This document shows positions 25,291-34,752 of a stretch of 64,000 nucleotides of DNA, piece after piece. Positions within the stretch are counted from its first letter, which is position 1; each line of letters begins with the position of its first letter. This DNA comes from Catenovulum sp052056295 (GTDB taxonomy: Bacteria > Pseudomonadota > Gammaproteobacteria > Enterobacterales > Alteromonadaceae): the NCBI RefSeq assembly GCF_052056295.1, contig NZ_CP182493.1, positions 1,922,001 to 1,986,000 of the forward strand. The letters run 5' to 3'. The notes beneath the pieces are model-generated. The model was not told the origin of the DNA. It worked only from the letters and a program-made list of their open reading frames with translations, and ran no database searches. The position numbers and the translations under genes were made by a program.

Positions 25291-25660
25291 AAGCATCTGC
25301 ATCGCATTTATTTGCTTCATTGTTTGGGTGATTGCCGCCGCAAACAGTGGAGCAAACTTAATCTTGTTTCAGTTAGTAGCAGGTTTACCCTATGGCGATA
25401 AACTGGGTCACTTTGTGATATTTCTGCTCATCACAATATGTGCCGAGTTGCTACTCAAGAGTAGACGCTGGAACTTCGGCAGAATGCAAATATCAGCACC
25501 AAGTATCTTGGTAGCATCATTTGTGATTTTAGAAGAGTTCAGCCAACTCTTTATCGACAACCGAACATTTGATTGGCTTGATTTAATCGCCAGCTTAGTA
25601 GGTGTGATTATCGCGAGTTGGTTAACTCACAAACGAACTATGGAAACACGACATCTATAA
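25280..25660 (+). CDS. VanZ-like small membrane protein
   Basis: A 126-aa protein with about four TM segments: 5-21, 39-58, 73-90 and 101-117. The sequence LPYGDKLGHFVIFLLITICAELLL and the later FVILEEFSQLFIDNRTFDWLDLIASLVGVIIA fit the VanZ-like family (PF04892), where the conserved DK.xHF, EE.Q and D.xDxxAN positions recur. The biochemical role of the family is unclear. The ATG at 25280 lies inside the end of creD, so expression is probably coupled to creBCD; the longer frame from 25193 is the shadow of creD. It overlaps the convergent binding-protein-like gene by 6 bp. Confidence 0.8.
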   Translation: MWTKSICIAFICFIVWVIAAANSGANLILFQLVAGLPYGDKLGHFVIFLLITICAELLLKSRRWNFGRMQISAPSILVASFVILEEFSQLFIDNRTFDWLDLIASLVGVIIASWLTHKRTMETRHL

Positions 25661-26575
25661 CAACTCAGAATTTAGCAAATAAGCTTTATCCTGCTCGTAC
25701 ATGCCCGGAGCTAAATTGCTGTTTTCTATTTTAAATACACGGCGTTTGTGCAACTCAAACGCCTGTAATTCTTTGGAAAAAAAGCGTTTTAATAACATCA
25801 GTAGCTCACCACTGCTATGCAATTTCAACAAGCCAGTTTCAATTCGTTTTGCCAGTCTTGGTGTTGTTTCAGAGACATAATAATAGTCTGGCAGGTAAAA
25901 GAATAATACGAGATGCTGGTCATAGGTTAGGTTGGGATATTTGGGTTTAAACTCAGTCAGTTCTGAATGTACTTCGTGAATACCGCGATTGAAGGTGTCA
26001 AAATGTCCTCGCGATAACATTTTAAACAGTGATTCATATTGAGTTTCATAAACCACATTAAAACCTTGCTCAGCTAATACTTTGGTGGTGGTCCATTGGT
26101 TATGGCTGCCAGCTCTGACTTTCTTTAGTTGCTCTAAGCTGGTGATATCTTTGAGTACATCTTTGTTTTCTTCCCTGACTAAAAAAATTCTGGAGCTGGC
26201 AAGACCCATTTTTATTGGAAATGGCACTCGAATCCCTAAGCTGTTGTATTCCTCTTTATACGGTGAGGCGAGTACATTGATCAACCTACCTTTGGTTAGC
26301 TCAGCGAATTGCCTATTTCGAGTCATAGGCAATAATGTTCTATCAAATTTATAATCACCAAATTCGTCAACTGTAACAGCTAATGCTCGTTTTAATAGCT
26401 CGAAATTGTAGCTGTGTGAAAGTGTGTTGCCACTAACGTTTTTTAACATCAACACAGAGTCAATTTCCGCGGCAACACTGTCTGCCAATAGCATAGTTGC
26501 AAACAAAGATAACTTGAAAAAAGAGCTAAACTTCCACGCTAATAAGGACATTGCAAACTTTATCGGCTCGACCAT
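25655..26575 (-). CDS. Periplasmic substrate-binding-protein-like protein
   Basis: A 306-aa protein with a signal peptide (FKLSLFATMLLADSVAA|E) and the two-lobe architecture of family-3 solute-binding proteins. The segments LPMTRNRQFAELTKGRLINVLASP, FLVREENKDVLKDITSLEQLKKVRAGSHNQW and the hinge-like return FDTFNRGIHEVHSEL are consistent with bacterial extracellular solute-binding folds. No ABC permease or ATPase is adjacent. Orphan proteins of this kind are common in Alteromonadales and may act as periplasmic sensors. The start is either 26575 or the Met at 26551; no ribosome site decides. Confidence 0.7.
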   Translation of the reverse strand: MVEPIKFAMSLLAWKFSSFFKLSLFATMLLADSVAAEIDSVLMLKNVSGNTLSHSYNFELLKRALAVTVDEFGDYKFDRTLLPMTRNRQFAELTKGRLINVLASPYKEEYNSLGIRVPFPIKMGLASSRIFLVREENKDVLKDITSLEQLKKVRAGSHNQWTTTKVLAEQGFNVVYETQYESLFKMLSRGHFDTFNRGIHEVHSELTEFKPKYPNLTYDQHLVLFFYLPDYYYVSETTPRLAKRIETGLLKLHSSGELLMLLKRFFSKELQAFELHKRRVFKIENSNLAPGMYEQDKAYLLNSELL

Positions 26576-26760
26576 AAAACCAAGTATAGGTTAGATTTAG
26601 TTATTGTGAAAAATTGTTCATTGACGATTTACTCTCATTCACCTCTTGCTCTCCATCACCGAAAAACAGCCGTTCAGCACCTAATTAGACATAACCTACA
26701 ACAGTATTGTTAAGATTTGCGGCACAGTTCAGTTACACCAGATAGATTGAGGAAATAGAA

Positions 26761-27864
26761 ATGATTAAAGCCTTGTTAATGTTGTTTAGCTGCAGTTTAT
26801 TAATAAGTTGTGCAAGCAAAGCGCAAACCCCTAACAATTATGAAGAAGTTTTAGCAAAATATTTTTCTAAAGACGGACCGGGCGTGGTGGCCGCGGTTTA
26901 TCAAAATGGCCAACCTGTGATTAAACAAGCTTATGGCATGGCCAATGTTGATAAACAAATACCACTAACAACTGACGGGCAATTTCGTATTGGCTCGCTA
27001 ACCAAACAATTTACAGCTGCCGCAATTATGTTGTTGCAGGAGCAAGGCAAGTTATCAGTCAAAGACCCTATTAATCAATACTTAGGCAAATATCAGAATC
27101 CACTGTGGCAAGGTATCAGTATTGAACATTTGTTAACTCATAGCTCAGGTATCACTGAGTATCTTAGGCTAGTACACAAATCACAATGGAATAATGAAAA
27201 TGCGAGTCTTGACGATTTAATTGGCTATTTTTCGCAACAGCCTTTGCAGTTCGAACCCGGTAGTCAAACTTCTTACAGTAATTCTGGTTTTATCTTGCTT
27301 GGCGCTATTATTGAACAGGTATCTAACATCAGTTACACAAATTTTATGCAGCAGCATATCTTCCAACCGCTTGAAATGAAGCATAGTTTTATTTGCCAAT
27401 GCACGGACAATAGCTTAGGTGATGTGGTTGGTACACAAGGGTCAATTGGCAGCCCAGAAAATTTAAATGGTGCTGTCGCTTTTTCCGCTGGCGCTATGGT
27501 ATCAACGCTAGATGATTTTGCTAAATGGTCACATGCAATTAGTCAAAATAGCTTATTGTCTCAACAAAGTTGGCAGGCTATTTTCACGCCACTCAAACTT
27601 AAATCTGGTGTCACAACTCAATTCGGTTATGGCTGGGGAATAGGCCAATTTAACCAATCGGTTGCTTATACTCACACTGGTGCTTTACCGGGTTTTTCGA
27701 GTTATATTATTGTACTACCAACAGAAAATATCACAGCTATTGTCTTATCAAATCAGTACGATATGGGGTGGCTATCAATGGTAAAATGGTACTTGTTTGA
27801 CCAACGCCCAGAAGAAAAATTAATAAATATGAGTCATGAACTGTTAACCGTCAGCCTTAATTAA
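26761..27864 (+). CDS. Beta-lactamase-fold serine hydrolase lipoprotein
   Basis: A 367-aa serine hydrolase of the class C/DD-peptidase/esterase superfamily. The lipobox LLIS-C17 predicts a membrane-anchored lipoprotein. The catalytic SxxK is S79-LTK82, YxN is Y172-SN174, and HTG occurs in YTHTGALPGFSS in place of KTG. This set is typical of Beta-lactamase (PF00144) members, which include D-aminopeptidases and esterases, so true beta-lactamase activity should not be assumed. GAGGAA lies 6 bp before the ATG. It is followed by a histidine kinase gene after only 2 bp, so it is the first gene of a three-gene operon with a LytS/LytTR system. Confidence 0.85.
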   Translation: MIKALLMLFSCSLLISCASKAQTPNNYEEVLAKYFSKDGPGVVAAVYQNGQPVIKQAYGMANVDKQIPLTTDGQFRIGSLTKQFTAAAIMLLQEQGKLSVKDPINQYLGKYQNPLWQGISIEHLLTHSSGITEYLRLVHKSQWNNENASLDDLIGYFSQQPLQFEPGSQTSYSNSGFILLGAIIEQVSNISYTNFMQQHIFQPLEMKHSFICQCTDNSLGDVVGTQGSIGSPENLNGAVAFSAGAMVSTLDDFAKWSHAISQNSLLSQQSWQAIFTPLKLKSGVTTQFGYGWGIGQFNQSVAYTHTGALPGFSSYIIVLPTENITAIVLSNQYDMGWLSMVKWYLFDQRPEEKLINMSHELLTVSLN

Positions 27865-27866
27865 CT

Positions 27867-29054
27867 ATGCATTTTGCCCATTCCAAACTTTTGCCATTTA
27901 TACCTGTGAATAAACTATTCTGGTTTATTCACAGTGCGTTTTTACTTATTTATATATCACCGCAACTGGCGCAGTTTTTGTTAACGAATTGGCACTTGGC
28001 CAACTACGACCTACTTGAAAAATGTGTTAAAGCTGGGTTAATTACCTTGCTAGTGCTCAGTTTTAGGTGGTTTTATCTAAAAGGTGCTTGGGTTAAGTTT
28101 ACCATTGGTAAACAGCTTTTAATCAGCTTGTTGTTTGCAGTACTTGCGGCTTTTTTATTGGCCGTGATTCTGTCAGTGATTATGTACCCAATATATTGGT
28201 TTGATTTGTTTAACAGCCAAGCCGTGAGTATTTACGACATCTCCATACAGCGCGAACATAACAGCGAAGGTGTGTACTTCACCTTGGTTACTGATGGGTA
28301 CGCTCGCAATGCATATACAGAGTATTTTTCTCTAGGTTTGTTGTCTATTTCCACTTCAAGCAGAGACGCAATGATGTTTTTGTTATGGGTTTGTCCTTAC
28401 ATAACTCAAGCAATTAATAGTTCAAACCATCAACAGCAAATAAATGCGCTAAAATTACAGAACCAAGTAAAACAAGCCCAACTTGCAACACTGGCGACCC
28501 AACTGAACCCGCATTTTTTGTTTAACAGTTTAAACAATATACGTTTTACTTATCAGCTTGATCCAGAAAAAGCCGATGATGCAATAACCTCATTATCAGA
28601 GGTATTGCGGTATGCACTTGTTTATGGGAAGCAAGATAAGGTAGCACTTCAACAAGAAATTGAAGTGATTGAAGCTTATATCGCAGTCAATAAACTACAT
28701 TTAGAAGAAAGACTAAATTTTCAATTAGCTGTAACCGCCTCTACACAAGTGCTAATTCCACCTATGATGCTGCAACTATTGGTCGAAAATGCGATTAAAC
28801 ATGCGGTCGAACAACTAAGTGATACTTCAACTTTATCAGTTGAAATTAAAGAAAAGTCCGAGCAATTGCATATTGAAGTTACTAACCCAATTGTACCGGA
28901 ATCAACAACTACACACACAAGCTCAACCGGAACTGGGCTGGAGAATATCAAGCAGCGACTTGAGCTGATGTATGCTCAAGCAGCAAAGTTTGAAACAACT
29001 ATCGACAATGGCTTGTTTAAAGCGACTGTCATTTTACCTGTTGAGCATATCTAG
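27867..29054 (+). CDS. LytS/YehU-type sensor histidine kinase
   Basis: A 395-aa membrane kinase. Several TM segments occupy about 15-120 and 155-180. They are followed by a coiled linker and the His_kinase domain (PF06580) with LATQLNPHFLFNSLNNIRFTY, whose His in NPHFLFN is the phospho-acceptor. The HATPase has PPMMLQLLVENAIKHAVE (N box) and STGTGLENIKQRLELMYA. The start is translationally coupled, 2 bp after the upstream stop, without its own clear ribosome site. It works with the LytTR regulator encoded 14 bp downstream. Its signal is unknown; co-expression with a peptidoglycan-enzyme-like hydrolase suggests an envelope cue. Confidence 0.88.
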   Translation: MHFAHSKLLPFIPVNKLFWFIHSAFLLIYISPQLAQFLLTNWHLANYDLLEKCVKAGLITLLVLSFRWFYLKGAWVKFTIGKQLLISLLFAVLAAFLLAVILSVIMYPIYWFDLFNSQAVSIYDISIQREHNSEGVYFTLVTDGYARNAYTEYFSLGLLSISTSSRDAMMFLLWVCPYITQAINSSNHQQQINALKLQNQVKQAQLATLATQLNPHFLFNSLNNIRFTYQLDPEKADDAITSLSEVLRYALVYGKQDKVALQQEIEVIEAYIAVNKLHLEERLNFQLAVTASTQVLIPPMMLQLLVENAIKHAVEQLSDTSTLSVEIKEKSEQLHIEVTNPIVPESTTTHTSSTGTGLENIKQRLELMYAQAAKFETTIDNGLFKATVILPVEHI

Positions 29055-29068
29055 GACAAAAACAAAAC

Positions 29069-29773
29069 ATGAAAGCTATTGTTATTGAAGATTCTAGGCC
29101 GGCACGTGAAGGACTCATTCGTATGTTAGCCGAATATCCAAATATTGAGGTGATTGGCGAAGCGGCGAATGTGGCAACGGCTTTAACTTTGATTAGACAA
29201 CATCAGCCACAAGTGCTGTTTTTAGATATTCATTTACCACAACAAAACGGCTTTGATTTACTGGAACAACTGCAGTACCAGCCACAAATTATCTTTACGA
29301 CCGCCTATTCAGAGTATGCAGTAAAGTCGTTTGACTACAATACGGTTGATTACCTGCTTAAACCGATTAAACAACAAAGGTTAACGAAAGCCATTAACAA
29401 ACTTAGCGAGCCACCTCGCTTCGAACTCAAAGACCAAATACTGGTTACACATCAAGATGAGCAGGTATTAGTCACGCTCAGTGCAATTGAGCTAATTGAA
29501 AGCTGTAAAAACTATGCAATGATTTTTTGGCGGAAAACTGGCTCACCAACACTTAATAAATCCTTTATCAAATCGAGTCTAAATCAAGTAGAGCAAAAAT
29601 TGCCTCAACAAACTTTTTTCCGCTGTAACCGCCAGTTTATCGTGAATACTCGCTCTATTGACAGTTTAGACAATCACCCACAGGTAGGATGCAGTGCACA
29701 ATTAAAAAATGGTCGTGTTATTAGTATTTCAAGGCGAAATATCGCTCAACTTAAACAATTATTAAGATTGTAA
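29069..29773 (+). CDS. LytTR-family response regulator
   Basis: A 234-aa response regulator. The receiver (about 1-115) has IEDSRPAREGLIRML, the acceptor Asp in VLFLDIHLPQQNGF, FTTAYSEYA and YLLKPIKQ. The C-terminal LytTR DNA-binding domain (about 140-232) has VTLSAIELIESCKNYAMIFWR, LNQVEQKLPQQTFFRCNRQFIVN and GRVISISRRNIAQLKQLL. It forms a two-component pair with the upstream kinase, 14 bp away. The target promoters are not evident; direct repeats typical of LytTR sites were not found upstream of this operon by eye. Confidence 0.88.
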   Translation: MKAIVIEDSRPAREGLIRMLAEYPNIEVIGEAANVATALTLIRQHQPQVLFLDIHLPQQNGFDLLEQLQYQPQIIFTTAYSEYAVKSFDYNTVDYLLKPIKQQRLTKAINKLSEPPRFELKDQILVTHQDEQVLVTLSAIELIESCKNYAMIFWRKTGSPTLNKSFIKSSLNQVEQKLPQQTFFRCNRQFIVNTRSIDSLDNHPQVGCSAQLKNGRVISISRRNIAQLKQLLRL

Positions 29774-29784
29774 CAAGGAGGCAC

Positions 29785-29809
29785 TGATACTAGGCCAAAC
29801 CTAGCATCA
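29785..29809. terminator. Hairpin between convergent LytTR and haloperoxidase genes
   Basis: GATACTAGG and CCTAGCATC pair with one mismatch around a 5-nt loop. It lacks a T-tract on either strand. It sits in the only 52-bp gap between two convergent genes and so probably serves as a weak or Rho-aided end for both. Confidence 0.4.
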
Positions 29810-29825
29810 TAGCCCCGACACAAAT

Positions 29826-31610
29826 TTAGCTGCTTGAAATTAAAATTTTCTCACCGTCAAATTTAGTCAAATTTAATACGAACGGATCTTTAGGGTAACC
29901 CGCTGCTTGGTCTTGTAAAATACCAATGGCAATTTCTTCACCTAGTTTGACGCTGTCATAATAATCACTGTAATAATGCACGCCAGCCATGTTGCGACCG
30001 ATAGAAATATTGGCTGCTAACTTATTCAACTCCCCTGCTAAAGTTAAAGCCTGCTCACTCTCGACTATCTTTAGCTTACTAGGATAATCGCCTGCTTCAG
30101 TCACAATCTTAACATTAGTGCCTGCCCCAGCTTTAGCAAAACCCACTTTTCCGTCAACCTCTTGCAATACCGTATCTGTATCAAAAAATGCTTTTAAAAT
30201 AGTGACACAAGCACCAGCAACTGTTGCATGACCAGCACCATACGCAGGGTGCATTGGAGAGCCTTCAGTAAATGCCATTGGCAACAAGCCTTTACACTCA
30301 TAATTTTCAGACACTAATAGAATACTTTCCCTTAATTCTTCATACATTTTAGTGAAATGCTCAGCAGCTTTCACACCAACAGCTTGCTTAAACGCTTCAT
30401 CTGTTGACTTAGCGACTCGTGCCGCAAGTACTTCAGGGCGTAGGCGTCTGTGAAGACCAAATTTTTGATATCTAACGGCTTTTAATGCTCTTGTCGCAAC
30501 TTCTGTCACTAGAGACAAAATGTGTGGCCCACCAAACAAAGCAAATCCTCCAGCATAAGCGCCTTCAAATTCCCCAGAAAGGCGTTTGAACATAGGATCA
30601 AATGGTGCAAAGTCGGCAGGACTTTTCTCTACATTTTTTTGGCTCAGTAGAATTAAACATGCGTTTAGGTAAGCCTGATATAAAGCGTCGAAGTGAACAT
30701 AGGTCGCCAGATCACGAGGGGTATTAATAAAACGCGTTTTCAATTTATCGCAGTCATCACCAGTCGTTTCATACAAACCATTTTTTAAACTTGGCGCATG
30801 ATCCTTAGCTGGCTTATAACCATTTTGTATTGCAACCCATTCATCAAACGAAGTCATAAAGTCTTGCCCACGATTTGCTATAGGAACTTTTTGATCTATC
30901 GTTTGCACGCCGTAATTAATCTTCCCTTCTTCAACACTATTTCGTTCGATTCCGCCGCCCATTAGCATAAAACAAGACAGGTAAGGCCCAACTTTGTCAC
31001 CGTCAGAAAAACCTCTAAATACCGTTTGCGGAGTTAGTTTGTTATTCGCATCTGTAGCTCGATCTCTGTTAGCAAATTTGCCTTGGGCGTACGGCATGTC
31101 ATTTAAACGACTACAACTGGCCTCTGTTTCATCTGATGCGCTTTGTTGTTCAAACTCTGAAAACTTGCAGTCTCTTAATATTGCCAGCTCATATACTTCA
31201 GCCATCTCAAAAGTCAGTTCGTCAGAACCCAATTTAGGCGCCGCTTGCATGGTTGCAGCCTGTGCATCTGGCCCTTGTGGATCAAATACATGACCCGCGG
31301 TAGGGGCTTCCCATTTTCTGCGTACTTGCGTTGGATCGCTAGGAACATCTAGGCTGTGAAAAGGCTCAATATAACCATTATCGATCGCGGTTCTAAACGC
31401 TTCAAAATGGGCTGGATTTTCGATTAATCCAGTATGTTGATCATGAGCTAAACCTTTAGTGAAACTCATTGGATAACGTTGCGAATATTCTGTTTCGTCG
31501 CCGTTTGCTTTGTGCTCAACAGGGCTATCAAGTTGTGCTTGTAAGTTAGACTCAGCAAGGTCAACTCGATAATTGTAAGATTTTTTTGCTCGTGTATCGG
31601 AAGTAGTCAT
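29826..31610 (-). CDS. Vanadium-dependent haloperoxidase-like enzyme
   Basis: A 594-aa enzyme of the PAP2/vanadium haloperoxidase superfamily, which uses H2O2 and vanadate to oxidise halides. Vanadate-site residues can be placed: K383 and R391 in KFGLHRRLRPE (spacing 8, as in algal bromoperoxidases), G460-H461 in AYGAGHATVAG, and R539 and H545 in RNMAGVHYYSD (spacing 6). The position usually Ser in SGH is Ala459. The length is close to that of red-algal and cyanobacterial bromoperoxidases rather than small phosphatases. No signal peptide is seen. AGGAG lies 7 bp before the ATG. It is monocistronic. Halide specificity cannot be read from the sequence. Confidence 0.87.
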   Translation of the reverse strand: MTTSDTRAKKSYNYRVDLAESNLQAQLDSPVEHKANGDETEYSQRYPMSFTKGLAHDQHTGLIENPAHFEAFRTAIDNGYIEPFHSLDVPSDPTQVRRKWEAPTAGHVFDPQGPDAQAATMQAAPKLGSDELTFEMAEVYELAILRDCKFSEFEQQSASDETEASCSRLNDMPYAQGKFANRDRATDANNKLTPQTVFRGFSDGDKVGPYLSCFMLMGGGIERNSVEEGKINYGVQTIDQKVPIANRGQDFMTSFDEWVAIQNGYKPAKDHAPSLKNGLYETTGDDCDKLKTRFINTPRDLATYVHFDALYQAYLNACLILLSQKNVEKSPADFAPFDPMFKRLSGEFEGAYAGGFALFGGPHILSLVTEVATRALKAVRYQKFGLHRRLRPEVLAARVAKSTDEAFKQAVGVKAAEHFTKMYEELRESILLVSENYECKGLLPMAFTEGSPMHPAYGAGHATVAGACVTILKAFFDTDTVLQEVDGKVGFAKAGAGTNVKIVTEAGDYPSKLKIVESEQALTLAGELNKLAANISIGRNMAGVHYYSDYYDSVKLGEEIAIGILQDQAAGYPKDPFVLNLTKFDGEKILISSS

Positions 31611-31837
31611 TTCAAACTCCTAATGTGTTAGTACTCTAGCTATTCAATTAATACAATTCACTGAGCGTCAAATTCCGATTGGGTTTGACTAATACAATAG
31701 GATATTTTGTTCATAGCATTACAGCAGCCACCAAAAGGTAACAGAATATGTACAACTCCCAACTACATTTGCATGTTTTTGCTCGTTTACCATCCAATTA
31801 ACACACAAATAATAACCATTTGCAAGTGCACTTTCAT

Positions 31838-34747
31838 TTACAACATTAACACCCAACGTAGATAAAACTGCCTGCCAGTTTCGGTTGTATTGTATAAGTG
31901 TTGATGTTTACCTGCGTATTCGCGGTAGTATTGATTACTCAAGTTTTGCACACCAAAATTTATCTCTAACTCGCGGTTAACCTTATAAAAAGCAGCAGCA
32001 TTAATTCGTGCATACGCTAAATAGCCGGATTCAATTTGGTCTTGCGCTGTGCGTTCAAACTTTATTTGATCAACATAACCACTACGATAATTGGCCGCTA
32101 AGCGCACACCCCAATTTTTCTGTTGGTAGTCTAACGTGAGGCTAAGGATATGCTTGGATAACCCCTCTAATGGCGCGGCATACTCGGTAATATCGGCAAA
32201 TTTATGTGTGCGCTGCGCATCGGCAAAACTATAAGAAATTTGACTGCTTAATTGAGCTGACCACAGCTGCCGCCAACTGATATCCACACCGGTTAACCAA
32301 GCATGTTCAGCATTAACACTTTGATATAATGCTTTGTCCGCATAAACCCCAATTTGTCGATAATTGATTAGGTTATCTAAGCGTTTGTTATATATAGCAG
32401 CTGATAAATAAGCATTATCCACGGTAACATTAGATTGCAGCGCAACTTGGTTAGATTTATACGGGGTTAGTTGGCTATTACCAACTAAATAACCATCAAT
32501 CCCTGCTATAAACGAAGCTGTCGGTGCATAATATTTGGTCTGCACTGGTGTATAGTTTTGACTAGCAATTAAACGCAGTTGCCAATTTTCTTGCAGTTGA
32601 TATAAGGCATTTGCCGACAGTAATACTAAGTTGTGTTTTTCAGGTGTATTCGCCTTGTTGTCGGCATCAGTAATTTGAGTGGTTAACTGTTCGTAACGCG
32701 CGGCTATATTTACCGTTAACTCATCTTGCTGATGCTGATATGCTAACCAGCTTGCAACTTGTTCGCGCTTTAACTTGTAGCTTTGTGTTTGGTTTAAATC
32801 CTTATCTGTCAAAACATGCTCAGCTAATAAATTAGCTTTAATCTCAGCACTGTTTACCCCTGCCCATGCAAGCTGTTTGTGCTGATTGGCAATTCGGTAA
32901 TATGCCTCAGTTAATTGATTATCTATCAGCCCCTGTGCAAATTCGCTTTTAAATAAGTCGTCTTGCTGATAAATATGCCTGTCGTCGACAAAATTTTTAA
33001 GCTGGGTGGCAAACGTCCATTTATGCTCTTGTTGTTGATAATCTAGCGCGAGCTTAACTTGCTGTTGGGTCAATTTATACCAACTTGATTGAAGATCAAT
33101 TTCATCTAACTGCCACAACTGCGGTTGAGTTAAATCAGCAAAATAAGTATTGCGCGGATAATCTGTGTTATAGCGATAGTCGCTGACTAAATCGGCATAA
33201 GTTTTTAAATAAACTTTCTCATCGTGCGGTATTTTAAGGGTATTTTGTGCAGTCCCCGCCAACCAGTGAAAGGTTAATTGTCGCTTGGGCTGCCACTCAC
33301 CGGCCCAAGTCAGCTGATTAAAACGGCTGTCTTTTTTCAGCTGACGACTCTCACTAGCAAGCTGCGCATGTGCAACCCTAGCGTATTCAACAAAGTTAAA
33401 TTCATCTAACTGCAAGTCCAACAATGTAGAAGCTTGTTGATTTGTCTCATCCACTCTAGCTAAAGCTGTGCTGCCAATACCTCGAGTGGCTATATGCTCT
33501 TCTGATTTTTGATTCGACAATTGGCTTATCACCAAATCAAATTTATGCTGCAGTTGCGGCGATAAATAATGCAGCGCTGCAGTGAGCCCTGCTTGTTCAA
33601 TTTGGTTATGCCAAACTGAATATCTGTTACCTCGCGGAAAATACACTTGTTGCTGTTGTAATAACTGCTGAGGCGCGATTGGCAGCTGGCTGATATCTGT
33701 ATCAGCTATATTGATATTGCGCCACCTATAAGTATTAAAACCCTGCTCTTGAGTGTGTTTTTGTTTATAACTTGCCGACAGCGCATAAAACCAATTGCTA
33801 AATTTAGCTTGCCAATCAAATGCTAAACTTGTGCCTGTTTTGTCAGCCAATTGATGGTAGTTGTTTTCAATAAAAGCATTAAATTGCCAACCATCGGCCA
33901 AGACTTCATCGCTAATGCTCGACAACAAATTGATGTTAGCAGCAATGCCTCCACTGTCTTGAATCACTGCATAATCCCGGCTAATGTTTATTTGTTCAAA
34001 CAACTCAGTTGGCAATAAATTAAAGTCGAACGCGAGTGCTCGTTCATTTTGTTCACGCGAATCTAAGCTTGAGCCATGCACAGCTAAAGTTTGCATACCA
34101 TTAAGTGAAATATGGACAAAATCGCCACCCAAACCACGTAATGCAATTTGCCGTCCTTCCCCCCCATCAAAACTCGCAGCAATACCAGGCACAGTTAATA
34201 ACGACTCAGCTAAATTATTAACCGGATAACTCGCCGCATTCATAACATTTAAACTTTCGACCCGTACACCTTGGTTAGATGCCGCATTGTCATAACTTTG
34301 ATAACCCCTGTTGATTCGCGTTTGTAACGCTGGGGCACTCACTATCACTTCTTCGGCTATTTGCTTATTATTGGTTGGCTTAACGGCAGGTTTTTCGATT
34401 GTTGGAGAGTCGGACGAAAGTGGAGTTTCCGCTATATTTGCAACTAAAATAGAACCTTCAATAAGCTCAACTTTAACTTGGTAAGTTTTTGCAAGTTGCG
34501 CCACAACTGTGGTTAAACTTAGTGCTAAGTTGTCATCAGCTACAAAGCTAAATTCACCCGCAACATTGGTGACATCAGGGCTAAAAAAAATCGGAATTTG
34601 GCTGTGCTGAGATACTAGCCTTAAGCTAGCAAATAAGTTGTCTGCGGTAACCTTGCTCGCCGCCCAACTAAAATTAATGCCAGCACAAAACAACAGAATA
34701 CAGCAAAGCCGCAAGTAAAATGGATTAAGCTTTACCACAAAGCGCAT
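31838..34747 (-). CDS. TonB-dependent receptor with N-terminal STN signalling domain
   Basis: A 969-aa outer-membrane transducer. A signal peptide ends near residue 29 (FSWA|A). The STN domain (about 35-105: LFASLRLVSQHSQIPIFFSP to VELIEGSILVAN) contacts a FecR protein in the periplasm. The plug (about 150-270) has YPVNNLAESLLTVPGIAASF and EGRQIALRGLGGDFVHISLNG, and the barrel ends in FYLRWVLML rather than the usual terminal Phe. It is a paralogue of the 16-kb receptor, sharing GNRYSVW and HIATRG.GSTAL segments. It follows fecR by 5 bp. No FecI-type sigma is adjacent; the nearest is at 20.1 kb. Confidence 0.9.
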   Translation of the reverse strand: MRFVVKLNPFYLRLCCILLFCAGINFSWAASKVTADNLFASLRLVSQHSQIPIFFSPDVTNVAGEFSFVADDNLALSLTTVVAQLAKTYQVKVELIEGSILVANIAETPLSSDSPTIEKPAVKPTNNKQIAEEVIVSAPALQTRINRGYQSYDNAASNQGVRVESLNVMNAASYPVNNLAESLLTVPGIAASFDGGEGRQIALRGLGGDFVHISLNGMQTLAVHGSSLDSREQNERALAFDFNLLPTELFEQINISRDYAVIQDSGGIAANINLLSSISDEVLADGWQFNAFIENNYHQLADKTGTSLAFDWQAKFSNWFYALSASYKQKHTQEQGFNTYRWRNINIADTDISQLPIAPQQLLQQQQVYFPRGNRYSVWHNQIEQAGLTAALHYLSPQLQHKFDLVISQLSNQKSEEHIATRGIGSTALARVDETNQQASTLLDLQLDEFNFVEYARVAHAQLASESRQLKKDSRFNQLTWAGEWQPKRQLTFHWLAGTAQNTLKIPHDEKVYLKTYADLVSDYRYNTDYPRNTYFADLTQPQLWQLDEIDLQSSWYKLTQQQVKLALDYQQQEHKWTFATQLKNFVDDRHIYQQDDLFKSEFAQGLIDNQLTEAYYRIANQHKQLAWAGVNSAEIKANLLAEHVLTDKDLNQTQSYKLKREQVASWLAYQHQQDELTVNIAARYEQLTTQITDADNKANTPEKHNLVLLSANALYQLQENWQLRLIASQNYTPVQTKYYAPTASFIAGIDGYLVGNSQLTPYKSNQVALQSNVTVDNAYLSAAIYNKRLDNLINYRQIGVYADKALYQSVNAEHAWLTGVDISWRQLWSAQLSSQISYSFADAQRTHKFADITEYAAPLEGLSKHILSLTLDYQQKNWGVRLAANYRSGYVDQIKFERTAQDQIESGYLAYARINAAAFYKVNRELEINFGVQNLSNQYYREYAGKHQHLYNTTETGRQFYLRWVLML

Positions 34748-34752
34748 AATAA

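Noticed and set aside
26761..27864. A true antibiotic-resistance beta-lactamase
   Set aside because: The fold residues fit, but the HTG triad and lipoprotein anchor are shared by esterases and D-aminopeptidases; resistance cannot be inferred.
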